64,000 bases of DNA. Source: Methylobacter marinus A45 (GTDB lineage: Bacteria; Pseudomonadota; Gammaproteobacteria; Methylococcales; Methylomonadaceae). A model generated the notes under the pieces. That model was not told the DNA's origin. It worked only from the letters and a program-made list of their open reading frames with translations, and searched no databases. Both the position numbers and the translations under genes were made by a program. Below are positions 7,982 through 17,513 of the stretch, one piece after another. Every line of letters starts with the position of its first letter. The first letter of the stretch is position 1. The stretch lies in the NCBI RefSeq assembly GCF_000383855.1, contig NZ_KB912877.1, positions 4,587,226-4,651,225 of the forward strand, read 5' to 3'.

Positions 7982-9319
7982 TTAAACAAGGGTTTGCTCA
8001 TCCACGCGTTTCGCCAGCGCTTGCAGTTCGGCGGAAATCGTCACCGGATAGCCGGGCGTATCACCGAGTTGGCGCAATGTTTCCGGCAACCGGCTTAACT
8101 GGTTTTTGGTGTACTGCCGGGATTCGGTGAGCGAAGGCTGCGGCATCGCAGTCCGCCCGCCCTGCATGACCCGCTGCAGCAACGGCTGTCCCGTGCAAGG
8201 CGCGTTTTCAAGCGTTACGGTATCGCCGCTCATGCAGCCATCGTCGTCATAATTACGATAGACCTGTTTGCGTCCGGGCCAGGTTGCCTTGCCTTCCGAG
8301 CGTTTGCGCCGGGCGATGCCGGCATATTCCTGCAGCTTATAGGCGCAGTCGAGATAAGGCGCATCGGCCGAGGTATCCAGATGCGTGCCGATGCCGAAGC
8401 CGTCTATCGGCGCCTGTTGCGTCATCAGTGCGTCCAGTTTGTATTCATCAATACTGCTGCTGGCGAAAATCGTGGCCTGCTGAAGGCCGCCCTGATCGAG
8501 AATCGATCTGACCTCACGGGCATGATCGGCCAAATCGCCGCTATCGATGCGCACGCCCTTGATTTTGATGCCCAGAGCGCGCAACGTTTCGGCCAGATCA
8601 ACGACCTTCCGGGCGGCCGCTTCGGTATCGTAGGTATCGATCAATAACACGACATTATCGGGATTGGCTTTCGCAAAATCGATGAAGGCCTGGCTTTCGT
8701 TGCTGTAGGTCTGTACAAAGGAGTGCGCCATCGTGCCGTAAATCGGGATATCGAAATACATGCCGGCATTCACTGTCGCGGTGCCGCTAAAGCCGGTCAG
8801 ATAACTGGCCCGTGCCGCCAGCAGCCCGGCCTCGCTGCCATGCGCGCGGCGCATGCCGAAATCGACCAGCAGCTTGTCCGGCGCGATCAACACGGAGCGC
8901 GCGGCCTTGGTGGCGATCAGGGTCTGGAAATGCAACAGGTTGATGAGCCGGCTTTCAATCAGCTGCGCTTCCGGCAAGGGGGCGGTGATCCGCAGAATCG
9001 GCTCGCTCGGGAAAAATACCGTGCCTTCGGGCATGGCATGCACGTCGCCAGTGAATCTTAATGCGGCGAGCCGGTCCAGCACAGCCGGCTTGAAGTAACC
9101 GGTGCCGGCGAGCCAGTCGATTTCATCCGGGGAAAAGTGCAGTTCTTCAAGATAATCCAAAACCTGGGCCAACCCGGCCGCGACCATATAGCTCCGGTTT
9201 TTAGGCAGCTTACGGACAAAAAACTCGAACACCGCAAGATCTTCCCGGTTCTGTTCATAATAGCCCTGAAGCATCGTCAGCTGATAAAGATCAGTCAGCA
9301 ATGCACCGTCCAGGATCAT
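7982..9319 (-). CDS. pncB: Nicotinate phosphoribosyltransferase
   Basis: A 445-residue enzyme of NAD salvage that makes nicotinate mononucleotide from nicotinate and PRPP. The opening L-T-D-L-Y-Q-L-T-M-L-Q-G-Y-Y, the central Y-G-T-M-A-H-S-F-V-Q (its His is the one phosphorylated by ATP in this family), and V-R-I-D-S-G-D-L are all present. The ATG at 9319 overlaps the stop of the upstream nicotinamidase gene by 4 bases (ATGA), so the two enzymes of the same route are translationally coupled: nicotinamide to nicotinate to the mononucleotide. Confidence 0.96.
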   Translation of the reverse strand: MILDGALLTDLYQLTMLQGYYEQNREDLAVFEFFVRKLPKNRSYMVAAGLAQVLDYLEELHFSPDEIDWLAGTGYFKPAVLDRLAALRFTGDVHAMPEGTVFFPSEPILRITAPLPEAQLIESRLINLLHFQTLIATKAARSVLIAPDKLLVDFGMRRAHGSEAGLLAARASYLTGFSGTATVNAGMYFDIPIYGTMAHSFVQTYSNESQAFIDFAKANPDNVVLLIDTYDTEAAARKVVDLAETLRALGIKIKGVRIDSGDLADHAREVRSILDQGGLQQATIFASSSIDEYKLDALMTQQAPIDGFGIGTHLDTSADAPYLDCAYKLQEYAGIARRKRSEGKATWPGRKQVYRNYDDDGCMSGDTVTLENAPCTGQPLLQRVMQGGRTAMPQPSLTESRQYTKNQLSRLPETLRQLGDTPGYPVTISAELQALAKRVDEQTLV

Positions 9320-9921
9320 AAAATCATGGCTTGCTTAATGGGTTTGGCGCCTCGCCGGACCATCTCTTGAACGGCTTTTTCACCGTCTTGAGGCTTGACA
9401 TTGACTGCGCGTACGGCATCGAACAGCAGGCATACCCGGTAATGCAGGGCCAGTGCATCGAGCACCGTGTTCAAGACACAATAATCGGTTGCCAGGCCGC
9501 CGATAAACAAACGGGTCGTACCGGCCTTCTCGAGTTGCTGTTGGAAGAAGGGCGTTTCAAAAGCCGAATAGCCATCGCGCTCAACCTCGATCCCCGCCGA
9601 GATCACCTGCGTCGAGATAGGAAGATGCAAACTGGGCGCAAAGTCCGCGCCTCGGGTGCCGGCCACACAATGTTCGGGCCATGGCCCGCCCTGGGCAACA
9701 AAAGAGCTGTGGTTTTTCGGATGCCAATCGCGCGTGGCAAATATAGGCAGCCCTTGCCTGGCGAAGCGCTCGATATAACCGTTCAGAACCGGTATCACCT
9801 GTTCTCCGCCCGGTACCGCCAGGCTGCCGCCGGGCAGGAAATCATTTTGCAGATCCACTATAACCAGGGCGTCGCCTTTCGTTAACCCGATTTTTTCATC
9901 GCCTTGAGATGAGCTGTTCAT
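9316..9921 (-). CDS. pncA: Nicotinamidase / pyrazinamidase
   Basis: About 201 residues from the ATG at 9921. It hydrolyses nicotinamide to nicotinate. The catalytic Asp is in V-D-L-Q-N-D-F, the metal-binding D-W-H-x-K-N-H provides Asp, two His and the catalytic Lys, and the nucleophile Cys is in L-A-T-D-Y-C-V-L-N-T. The frame stays open to 10098, but that extension overlaps the small CxxCH gene and has no homology-like features, so the later start is preferred. No strong ribosome binding site precedes 9921; reinitiation after the upstream gene, whose stop lies 26 bases inside this gene, is possible. Ends with a 4-base overlap into pncB. Confidence 0.94.
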   Translation of the reverse strand: MNSSSQGDEKIGLTKGDALVIVDLQNDFLPGGSLAVPGGEQVIPVLNGYIERFARQGLPIFATRDWHPKNHSSFVAQGGPWPEHCVAGTRGADFAPSLHLPISTQVISAGIEVERDGYSAFETPFFQQQLEKAGTTRLFIGGLATDYCVLNTVLDALALHYRVCLLFDAVRAVNVKPQDGEKAVQEMVRRGAKPIKQAMIL

Positions 9922-10165
9922 AAATCGACGAATGTGATGTCGGAATATCGGAAAAGGTATCGGGTTGCGAATGACAGGCCTCGCAATTACCGGCTCCCGG
10001 CATATCGAAGACCTTATCGTTAGCCTGGCCTTCATTTGGATATGTCCTGGCCTGGGCTTGCCTGATGAATTCCGGTCCAGAGCCCTTAACGCTATCAATG
10101 CCCGGCGTGATGATCAGGACTCCTCCGAATAACAGTAGAACCGATAAGACGATTTTCATATTCAT
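9896..10165 (-). CDS. Small exported CxxCH protein (possible mini cytochrome c)
   Basis: An 89-residue frame with an N-terminal hydrophobic signal (M-N-M-K then about 18 apolar residues). A single C-E-A-C-H motif at residues 61-65 is the covalent haem c attachment pattern. No clear distal Met ligand is seen. The stop lies inside the start region of pncA (26-base overlap). The signal peptide plus haem motif makes chance unlikely, but I cannot assign a family. It could also be a fragment of a larger cytochrome that lost its C-terminal half. Confidence 0.5.
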   Translation of the reverse strand: MNMKIVLSVLLLFGGVLIITPGIDSVKGSGPEFIRQAQARTYPNEGQANDKVFDMPGAGNCEACHSQPDTFSDIPTSHSSIYEQLISRR

Positions 10166-10628
10166 TATGGATACTTAGCTCGTATATTGATCAGCCTGGT
10201 TGATAGAATAGATAGCGCCCGTTATTGCTTTATCTTTGCATGCAGCTGACAACTTGTAAAAATTCATTGACCAAGTGCATTTATATAGAAAAAGAGTTGT
10301 CCGGTAAATTAGTAGGAAAACTTACAGCCCCGCTATTTCAGCGTATACGGGGCGGGCTCACTCGCCTTTATCGACTCAAACGCTTGCAGTAAACCACGAT
10401 CGGGGCGAAGTCAGCGGTTCATGAAATGAGACATCCCCGGCCGCCGGTGCAAATGAACCGCTTGTGGTGTTTTTGCACCCCCTTTTTTTCCATATCGTCT
10501 CCGCAACCAACCACAACCCCATCCTTTTATCTAAAGAAATCATAGCGTTAAACCACCCCATTTTATTGGCATGGAAAATGCTGATCCTCCTGCAAAGCTA
10601 TTGATTCTTATAACGTGGAGGCTTAACC
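10166..10628. other. Intergenic stretch upstream of sulP
   Basis: No supported gene. It separates the divergent pncA-side genes and the sulP-hyf cluster and must contain promoters for both. The only clear signal is the ribosome binding site of sulP (GTGGAGG, 10616-10622). Short open frames on the minus strand here lack start signals and family features. Confidence 0.45.
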
Positions 10629-12284
10629 ATGATCAATACTCCGTCTTCGGCATTACCTGAAACCGGGCTGGCCGGCTTGAAAGCGCACTGGCGCGGCGAT
10701 TTGCTGTCGGGGTTTCTGGTTTTTCTTATCGCCTTGCCGTTATGCCTGGGCATCTCGATGGCCTCCGGCTTTCCGCCCTCAGCCGGGATTATCACGGCCA
10801 TTATCGGCGGCCTGCTGGTGTCGCGCATCAACGGTTCGTACGTGACGATCAACGGGCCGGCCGCGGGCTTGATCGTTGTCGTGTTGAATGCCGTGCAGAC
10901 CTTGGGGGAAGGCGACGCGATGGCCGGCTACCGTTACACGCTGGCGGCCATCGTCGTCGCCAGCGTGCTGCAGATCCTGATGGGCGTCTTTAAGGCCGGA
11001 CGCCTCAGTTCTTTTTTCCCGGCCTCGGTCGTGCACGGCATGCTGGCCGCGATCGGCATCATTATCATGACCAAGCAGATCCCTGTCATGCTCGGCGTGA
11101 CGCCTGAAGAGGGCAGTCTGTTTTCGACCATGGCGCAGATTCCGCACAGCCTGCTGAACCCCAATCCGGAAATCGCCCTGATCGGCCTGGCCGGGCTGGT
11201 TGTTCTGATTATCTGGTCGCTGCTGAAAAGCCCCACGCTGAAAATGATCCCCGCGCCCATTCTCGTCGTGCTGGTCGGCATGGGCCTGGGACGTATTTTC
11301 GACTTGAACCACGAACATATGTATCTGTTTTTGCCGGATGCGCCTTTCATCGGCCATCATGAAGCAACAGTCGGGCCGAGGTTTCTGGTCGCAATATCCG
11401 ACAATTTCATGTCCAGCTTTTACTTTCCCGACTTCTCCAAGTTTATGACGACTGAATTCTGGGAAGCCGTGGTCGGCATCAGCCTGGTAGGCAGCCTTGA
11501 AAGCCTGCTCAGCACCGTCGCGGTGGACAAGCTGGACCCTTATAAACGCCACTCCGATCTGGACCGCGACCTGACGGCGGTAGGAATCGGCAACCTGCTC
11601 GCCGGCCTGATCGGCGGCATGCCCATGATCGCCGAGATCGTGCGCAGCTCCGCCAACGTTAATAACGGCGCCAAAACCGGCTGGGCCAATTTCTTTCATG
11701 GCGCACTGCTGTTGCTGTTCGTCATGCTGTTTCCGCGCCTGATTCACAGCATTCCCCTCGCGGCCTTGGCGGCCTTGCTGGTCTACACCGGTTTCCGTCT
11801 GGCCTCGCCCAGGGAATTCGCCAAAGTCATGGGTATCGGAAAAGAACAGTTTTTTATTTTCATGGTCACAATCACAGGCGTTCTGGCAACCGATCTATTG
11901 ATCGGCGTCGCTATCGGCATTATAGTCAAGCTGGCTGTTCACATTGCGCGCGGGGTCTGGCTCAACAATCTGTTCAAAATTCATTTCGCCATCGAACGGC
12001 CCAATAACGACACCGTAATAGTCAAACTGACCGGTTCGGCGATCTTTTCCAATTTCCTGCCGCTGAAAAAAGCGCTGGCCACGCTGGAACCGGGCAAATC
12101 GGTTGTGTTTGATTTATCCGACGGCTATCTGATCGACCATACGGTCATGGAATTCATTTATGACTACATGCACAACTACGAAGCGCAGGGCGGCCGTTGC
12201 CGGCAGACAGGCCGGGCTTCGGAAAAGTTTTCGGATCATGCGCTGGCCGCGCGCTTAATGACGGCCGATGAAAGGAAAGGTTAA
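10629..12284 (+). CDS. SulP-family inorganic anion transporter with STAS domain
   Basis: A 551-residue SulP/SLC26-type permease. The N-terminal ~420 residues form a membrane domain with the conserved start (G-D-L-L-S-G-F-L-V-F-L-I-A-L-P-L-C-L-G-I-S), the N-G-P-A-A-G motif and a later G-G-M-P-M-I. The C-terminal ~110 residues are a STAS domain. Family members move sulfate or bicarbonate, often with Na+. An AGG-rich site just before the ATG supports the start. It is the first gene before the hyf-like cluster (69 bases to hyfB, same strand), which suggests its anion is linked to that complex. The substrate cannot be read from the sequence. Confidence 0.92.
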   Translation: MINTPSSALPETGLAGLKAHWRGDLLSGFLVFLIALPLCLGISMASGFPPSAGIITAIIGGLLVSRINGSYVTINGPAAGLIVVVLNAVQTLGEGDAMAGYRYTLAAIVVASVLQILMGVFKAGRLSSFFPASVVHGMLAAIGIIIMTKQIPVMLGVTPEEGSLFSTMAQIPHSLLNPNPEIALIGLAGLVVLIIWSLLKSPTLKMIPAPILVVLVGMGLGRIFDLNHEHMYLFLPDAPFIGHHEATVGPRFLVAISDNFMSSFYFPDFSKFMTTEFWEAVVGISLVGSLESLLSTVAVDKLDPYKRHSDLDRDLTAVGIGNLLAGLIGGMPMIAEIVRSSANVNNGAKTGWANFFHGALLLLFVMLFPRLIHSIPLAALAALLVYTGFRLASPREFAKVMGIGKEQFFIFMVTITGVLATDLLIGVAIGIIVKLAVHIARGVWLNNLFKIHFAIERPNNDTVIVKLTGSAIFSNFLPLKKALATLEPGKSVVFDLSDGYLIDHTVMEFIYDYMHNYEAQGGRCRQTGRASEKFSDHALAARLMTADERKG

Positions 12285-12353
12285 GCCCTTTTTGGCAGCA
12301 AAGAACGGGTGGCCGGACGGCTGCCTCACCCGCATCTCTTGACGGAGCGTTGA

Positions 12354-14438
12354 ATGATTCTTGTATTGGCCTATTGTGCTGTCCTGTTAAGCTTTGCTTC
12401 CTGCTTGCCGCCGCTGCTGATGCAGGGGCGACACAACCTTCCGGCGTTAGGCCGGCTCCGGATGCCCGGCAGCCTGGAAGAGCAACGGGCGCAGATTCTG
12501 ACACGGCAGGCCGTGTTCGGCTTGCTGGGTTTGTCGGGGCTTTTCGCGGCACTGGCCGGCGTGAGCGTGCTGGTCAGCGGCGAGGTGATGACCGGCCGGA
12601 TCGGTCTGGGCCTGCCCTGGCTGCCCTGGCAGGTGCGCTTCGACAATCTGTCCGGCTTATTCTTTCTGATCATCGGCATCGCCATTAGCGCCGTCAGCCT
12701 GTACGGGCCCGGCTATGTCTCGGCTTATGAAGAAAGTAAGCATCCTTTTGCGGTCCTGAGCCTGTTCAGCGGGCTGTTCATCGCCGGCATGCTGCTGGTG
12801 CTGTTGGCCGACGACGCCTTCTTCTTCATGATCGCCTGGGAACTGATGTCGGTCGCCAGCTATTTTCTGGTGGCGTTCCAGCATGACAACCCGGCCAACC
12901 GGCGCGCGGCTTTTCTTTATCTGCTGATGGCGGAAATCGGGGCGCTGGCCATAATCCTGGCTTTCGGCGTGCTGGCCAGCTTTGCCGACGGCTTCACTTT
13001 CGATGCCTTGCGCGGCGCCGGATTATCGAACGCCTGGGCCAGCATCGCGTTTGCGCTGGCGCTGCTGGGCTTTGGTATGAAAGCCGGCCTCGTGCCCGTG
13101 CATGTCTGGCTGCCGGAAGCGCATCCGGTGGCGCCGTCGCACATTTCGGCCCTGATGAGCGGCGTGATGCTGAAAGTGGCCCTGTACGGCCTGATCCGGT
13201 TCTGTTTCGACCTGATCGGCGAGGTGCACTGGCAATGGGGACTGGTACTGATGATAGTGGGCACGGTCTCGGCCTTGGGCGGCATTCTGTACGCCATGAT
13301 GCAGACCAATCTGAAGCGCATGCTGGCCTACAGTTCGGTCGAAAACGTCGGCATCATCGTCATGGTGCTGGGCTTGTCGATGATTTTCATGGCGCAGAAC
13401 CAGCCGCAACTGGGAGCGCTGGGTTTTCTGGCGGCGCTGTTTCACGCTTTCAACCATGCCTTGTTCAAGAATCTGCTGTTCCTGGGCGCGGGCATGATTC
13501 ATCACCAGACCCATGAACTGAATATCGACCAGATGGGCGGCCTGATCAAGCGCATGCCGAAGACCGGCATGCTGTTCCTGATCGGCTGCATGAGCATTTC
13601 ATCGTTGCCGCTGTTTAACGGCTTCGTTTCGGAATGGCTGGCTTTCCAGACGGCGCTGCAGGTCGATGTCATCGACAACGGCGTCTTGCGCAGCCTGATT
13701 CCGGTCGCCGCCGCTGCGCTGGCGCTGACCGCGGCCCTGGCGGCAGCCTGCTTCGTCAATGTCTTCGGCATCCTGTTCCTGGGGTTGCCCCGTTCGCGGC
13801 ATGCCGACAAGGCCCAGGAAATCGCCGACCCGGGCATGCTGGCCGGCCCCGCCCTGCTGGCCGGCCTGTGCTTTTTGTTCGGCATTTTTCCGGGCCTGAT
13901 GCTGGGCTTGATCAATCACGTTGCCGAACAGCTGCTGGGGGCGTCCTTGCCGGATGGCTCCTCCTTGAGCTGGCTGCATCTGGCGCCCGTTTCCGCCGAA
14001 CAGGCGTCCTATTCGGCGCCGCTGGTGCTGGTCGGAGCGCTGATCGCGGCCGGCATCTGCTTCCGCTATCTGCGCCGCAGCCCTGCCACGGTCATGCGCC
14101 GGGCCGAAACCTGGGACTGCGGCTTCGGCGGCCTGACGCCACGCATGCAATACAGCGCCAGCGCCTTCATGATGCCGTTCAGGCGCATTTTCGCCAGAGT
14201 CTGGCTCATCGACGAACAGGTCAAGAAAGATCGCCAGGGCGCCATGGATCAGGATGTCGCGGCGATTCATTATGCCCTGCAAATACAGGATCACAGCTGG
14301 CCGCGCCTGTATCAGCCGATCGAGCGGGCCGTCAACCGGACGGCCAGACTGGTGGGACGCATCCAGACCGGCAATATCCGGACTTATCTGGGCTATTCGT
14401 TCGTTACCTTAATCGTTATGTTATGGATTATCAGCTGA
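12354..14438 (+). CDS. hyfB: HyfB-like proton-translocating antiporter subunit
   Basis: A 694-residue membrane protein of the NuoL/MrpA/HyfB family. It contains W-E-L-M-S-V-A-S-Y-F-L-V-A-F with its conserved Glu, and G-M-K-A-G-L-V-P-V-H-V-W-L-P-E-A-H-P, the classical Lys/His channel motif. A later N-L-K-R-M-L-A-Y-S-S-V-E-N segment is also typical. In hydrogenase-4 and formate hydrogenlyase complexes this subunit carries protons across the membrane. GGAG upstream of the ATG at 12354 supports the start. Its stop overlaps the hyfC start by one base (TGATG). Confidence 0.9.
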   Translation: MILVLAYCAVLLSFASCLPPLLMQGRHNLPALGRLRMPGSLEEQRAQILTRQAVFGLLGLSGLFAALAGVSVLVSGEVMTGRIGLGLPWLPWQVRFDNLSGLFFLIIGIAISAVSLYGPGYVSAYEESKHPFAVLSLFSGLFIAGMLLVLLADDAFFFMIAWELMSVASYFLVAFQHDNPANRRAAFLYLLMAEIGALAIILAFGVLASFADGFTFDALRGAGLSNAWASIAFALALLGFGMKAGLVPVHVWLPEAHPVAPSHISALMSGVMLKVALYGLIRFCFDLIGEVHWQWGLVLMIVGTVSALGGILYAMMQTNLKRMLAYSSVENVGIIVMVLGLSMIFMAQNQPQLGALGFLAALFHAFNHALFKNLLFLGAGMIHHQTHELNIDQMGGLIKRMPKTGMLFLIGCMSISSLPLFNGFVSEWLAFQTALQVDVIDNGVLRSLIPVAAAALALTAALAAACFVNVFGILFLGLPRSRHADKAQEIADPGMLAGPALLAGLCFLFGIFPGLMLGLINHVAEQLLGASLPDGSSLSWLHLAPVSAEQASYSAPLVLVGALIAAGICFRYLRRSPATVMRRAETWDCGFGGLTPRMQYSASAFMMPFRRIFARVWLIDEQVKKDRQGAMDQDVAAIHYALQIQDHSWPRLYQPIERAVNRTARLVGRIQTGNIRTYLGYSFVTLIVMLWIIS

Positions 14439-15382
14439 TGAACTGGTTATTGGCAATGTCGCAAACCGTGCTGTTTGTCGCGCTGGCCCCTTTGCTGGCG
14501 GGCTGGATCAAATGCTGCAAATGCCGCCTGCAGAACCGCAAGGCGCCGTCCTTGTTCCAGCCTTACCGGGATTTGCTCAAGCTGACGCGCAAGCAGCCGG
14601 TGGTCTCGGATCAGGCCTCCTGGATCTTCACGATTTCCCCTTACATCATCTTCTCGGCCATGGTGCTGGCCGCCAGCATCGTGCCGCTGATCGCCGTGGA
14701 CCTTCCGACCTCGGCCAGCGCCGATGTCATCGTGCTGATCGGTTTTTTTTCCTTTGCCCGGTTTTTCCTGGCGCTGGCCGGCCTGGACATCGGCACGGCC
14801 TTCGGCGGCATGGGGTCTTCGCGCGAGATGACGATTTCAACCCTGGCGGAACCGGCCATGCTGATGGGCATTTTCGCGCTGACCATGTCCGCCTCCACGA
14901 CCAATCTATCGCTAGCCATCGACTTTGTGCTCGATGAAGGCCTGGTATTGCGCCCTTCATTCATCTTCGCGCTGCTTTCGCTGATGCTGGTCGCGATTGC
15001 CGAGACCGGGCGCATACCGGTCGATAATCCGGCCACGCATCTGGAGCTGACCATGATCCATGAAGCCATGATCCTGGAATACAGCGGCCGCCATCTGGCG
15101 TTGATCGAGTGGGCCAGCCAGTTGAAACTGATGCTGTACGGCGTATTGATCGCCAACATCTTTTTCCCGTGGGGCATTGCCGAAAGGATTACGCCGGGTG
15201 ATTTGGGCTACGGCCTGCTGTTCATCATCGGCAAACTGGCGTTTTTGTCGATTCTGCTGGCGTTGTCGGAAACGCTGTTCGCGAAAATGCGCCTGTTTCG
15301 CGTGCAGGAATACCTCAGTTTTGCTTATTTGCTGGGTTTGCTGGGCATGTTGAGCCATATCATTCTGGAGGGTGCGCGATGA
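14438..15382 (+). CDS. hyfC: HyfC/NuoH-like membrane anchor subunit
   Basis: A 314-residue membrane protein of the complex I subunit 1 (NuoH) / HyfC family. The R-x-P-S-L-F-Q-P-Y-R-D-L-L-K-L early loop and the C-terminal-half motif E-T-G-R-I-P-V-D-N-P-A-T-H-L-E-L-T-M-I-H-E are visible; these acidic residues line the quinone-like cavity in relatives. The subunit docks the hydrophilic arm on the membrane arm. A longer frame runs back to 13634 inside hyfB, but the TGATG coupling at 14436-14440 and family length fix the start at 14438. An in-frame ATG at 14423 is an alternative. Ends in a 4-base ATGA overlap with hyfE. Confidence 0.92.
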   Translation: MNWLLAMSQTVLFVALAPLLAGWIKCCKCRLQNRKAPSLFQPYRDLLKLTRKQPVVSDQASWIFTISPYIIFSAMVLAASIVPLIAVDLPTSASADVIVLIGFFSFARFFLALAGLDIGTAFGGMGSSREMTISTLAEPAMLMGIFALTMSASTTNLSLAIDFVLDEGLVLRPSFIFALLSLMLVAIAETGRIPVDNPATHLELTMIHEAMILEYSGRHLALIEWASQLKLMLYGVLIANIFFPWGIAERITPGDLGYGLLFIIGKLAFLSILLALSETLFAKMRLFRVQEYLSFAYLLGLLGMLSHIILEGAR

Positions 15383-16056
15383 ACATCGAGCAACTGGATT
15401 TTTATACGCAGGCCATCCTGTCGCTGGCGGCCCTGGTCGGGCTCACGTCGTTTCTGATGCTGGGCCAGGGGCGGCTGTTAAGGCTGATTTTCGTGTTCGC
15501 CGTGCAGGGATTTTTATTGGCCTTGACCACGGCCGCGGCCGCCTACAGCCTGAGCAATTATCATCTATATATTTCCGCCGCGCTGACGCTGGTCCTGAAA
15601 GTGATCCTCATTCCCTGGATGCTGCGGCGGCAGGTGCTGAAAATGAACATGCACCGTGATGTCGAGGCGTTGAGCAACAATACCGCCGTCATGCTGGGCG
15701 GCGCCAGCCTGATGCTGTTCAGCTACTACATCCTGCACCCCATCGTGCAGACCTCGTCCCTGGTCATGCTCAATGCCCTGGCCGTCAGTTTGTCGGTGAT
15801 GCTTTTAGGAATGCTGCTGATGATCTCGCACCGGCAGGCGGTCGCGCATGTGGTGGGGTTCATGTCGATAGAGAACGGCCTGTTTTTCGCCGCCATCGTC
15901 GCCACACACGGCATGCCGATGGTGGTCGAGCTGGGCGTGGCGTTCGATGTGCTGGTGGCGGCCGTGCTGTTCGGCATCTTTTTCCTGCATATCCGCACCA
16001 GTATCGATTCGCTCGACGTCGATCTGCTGAACCGCTTGAGCGAGGTGGATAAATGA
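15379..16056 (+). CDS. hyfE: HyfE-like membrane subunit
   Basis: A 225-residue protein with about seven hydrophobic helices. It resembles HyfE of hydrogenase-4, whose C-terminal half is NuoK-like. The segment F-M-S-I-E-N-G-L-F-F-A-A carries the conserved intramembrane Glu of NuoK, and the preceding region is Leu/Met-rich. Start and stop each overlap the neighbour by 4 bases (ATGA at both ends), so it is locked into the operon. Together with hyfB, hyfC and hyfF it would build the membrane arm. Confidence 0.88.
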   Translation: MNIEQLDFYTQAILSLAALVGLTSFLMLGQGRLLRLIFVFAVQGFLLALTTAAAAYSLSNYHLYISAALTLVLKVILIPWMLRRQVLKMNMHRDVEALSNNTAVMLGGASLMLFSYYILHPIVQTSSLVMLNALAVSLSVMLLGMLLMISHRQAVAHVVGFMSIENGLFFAAIVATHGMPMVVELGVAFDVLVAAVLFGIFFLHIRTSIDSLDVDLLNRLSEVDK

Positions 16057-17513
16057 TCGCCGCCTATCTGGTGCTGTTGATTCCACTGACCGGCATGGCC
16101 TTTTTCGCGCTGGCCGGACACCGGGCCGATTCCGGCGCCTGGAATATCCGCCTGAACGCCGTCAACCTGATCGCCACGCTCTGGCTGGCCATCAACGTGC
16201 TGCGCGAAGGCACGATCCTGTCGGCCGGCAAAGCGTTTCTGATCGATCCGTTCAACGTCTATCTGATCGTGCTGACCGCTTTCGTCGGCCTGACCACGGC
16301 CATTTTTTCCGCGCCTTACATGGCGCACGAAATGGAAACCGGCCGGCTCAACGATGCGCGCCTGAAGCTGTATCACGCCATGTACCAGGGCTTCATGCTG
16401 TCGATGTATCTGGTACTGACGACCAACAACATGGGCATTTTGTGGGTCGCGATGGAAGGCGCGACACTGGCGACGGTGCTGCTGGTCAGTCTGTACCGCA
16501 CACCCGAGTCGGTGGAGGCGGCCTGGAAATACTTCATCCTCTGCGGCGTCGGCATCGCGCAGGCGCTGTTCGGCACGATTCTGCTGTATTACGCGGCCGA
16601 GCAGATAGGCAGCGAGGAAAACGCCCTGCTCTGGTCGGTGCTCTATGAAAATGCCGATAAGCTCAATCCCGAAGTGCTTAAAATCGCGTTCGTGTTCCTG
16701 CTGATCGGCTACGGCACCAAAATCGGCCTCGTGCCACTGCATAACTGGCTGCCCGACGCCCATTCCGAAGGCCCGACGCCGATGTCGGCGGTGCTGTCGG
16801 GCCTGCTGCTGAACGATGCGCTCTATGCCGTGGTGCGCAACAAGATGCTGGTCGACGGCGCGACCCAGTCCGATATGGCCGGTTTCCTGATGATGGGATT
16901 CGGCCTGCTGTCGTTCCTGGTCGGCGCCCTGTTCCTGCACCGGCAGAAAGACATCAAACGGCTGTTCAGTTATTCCTCGATCGAGCATATGGGCATGATG
17001 ACCTTCGCTTTCGGCATCGGCGGCCCGCTGGCGACGTTTGCGGCCTTGCTGCATATGACCGTGCATTCGTTGACCAAGTCGGCGATTTTCGTGACCGTCG
17101 GCCATGCGTCCCAGCTCGCCGGCACACAGAACATGGAAAAGATACGCGGCTTGATCAAAACCCAGCCGGCAATCGGCTGGGGGCTGCTGATCGGCACGGT
17201 CTCGATTGCCGGTTTTCCGCCTTTCGGCGTCTTCACCAGCGAATTTCTGGTACTGCTGGCCACGATGCGCAGTTATCCGTGGCTGGCGCCGTTGTTATTG
17301 TTAGGGATAGGCATCGCCTTCGCGGGCCTGTTCCGGCATATCCAGCCGATCGTCTACGGCGACAGGCCCGAAGGCCAGCAGCCCATCAAAGCCAACCTGT
17401 GGCCGGTCATGATTCATCTGGGACTGGTGCTCTGGCTGGGCCTGGCTATTCCGGGCTTTCTGGCCGACTGGTTCTCGCAGGCGACGCTATTGATCTCGGG
17501 GAGTGCGCCATGA
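16053..17513 (+). CDS. hyfF: HyfF-like antiporter subunit
   Basis: A 486-residue NuoM/NuoN/HyfF-family membrane protein. It has G-T-K-I-G-L-V-P-L-H-N-W-L-P-D-A-H-S-E with the conserved Lys and His, and D-I-K-R-L-F-S-Y-S-S-I-E-H-M-G later. It is a second antiporter-like module beside hyfB; a separate hyfD-type gene is missing. Its stop at 17511-17513 forms an ATGA with an ATG at 17510, the usual coupling to a next gene. Here that coupled frame ends after 9 codons, at the edge of a dispersed repeat. Confidence 0.9.
   Translation: MIAAYLVLLIPLTGMAFFALAGHRADSGAWNIRLNAVNLIATLWLAINVLREGTILSAGKAFLIDPFNVYLIVLTAFVGLTTAIFSAPYMAHEMETGRLNDARLKLYHAMYQGFMLSMYLVLTTNNMGILWVAMEGATLATVLLVSLYRTPESVEAAWKYFILCGVGIAQALFGTILLYYAAEQIGSEENALLWSVLYENADKLNPEVLKIAFVFLLIGYGTKIGLVPLHNWLPDAHSEGPTPMSAVLSGLLLNDALYAVVRNKMLVDGATQSDMAGFLMMGFGLLSFLVGALFLHRQKDIKRLFSYSSIEHMGMMTFAFGIGGPLATFAALLHMTVHSLTKSAIFVTVGHASQLAGTQNMEKIRGLIKTQPAIGWGLLIGTVSIAGFPPFGVFTSEFLVLLATMRSYPWLAPLLLLGIGIAFAGLFRHIQPIVYGDRPEGQQPIKANLWPVMIHLGLVLWLGLAIPGFLADWFSQATLLISGSAP

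Noticed and set aside
10376-10561. 61-codon minus-strand frame upstream of sulP
   Set aside because: No ribosome site, no family, and composition typical of intergenic DNA.
10779-11747. 322-codon minus-strand frame opposite the SulP gene
   Set aside because: Antisense mirror of a clear transporter gene; its translation is rich in His/Gln/Asp with no domain.
13634-14437. Upstream extension of the hyfC frame into hyfB
   Set aside because: The extension lies in the coding region of hyfB, and the TGATG coupling at 14436-14440 gives a normal NuoH length.
15726-17105. 459-codon minus-strand frame opposite hyfE/hyfF
   Set aside because: Same reason: low-complexity His/Gln/Arg-rich antisense of membrane genes.
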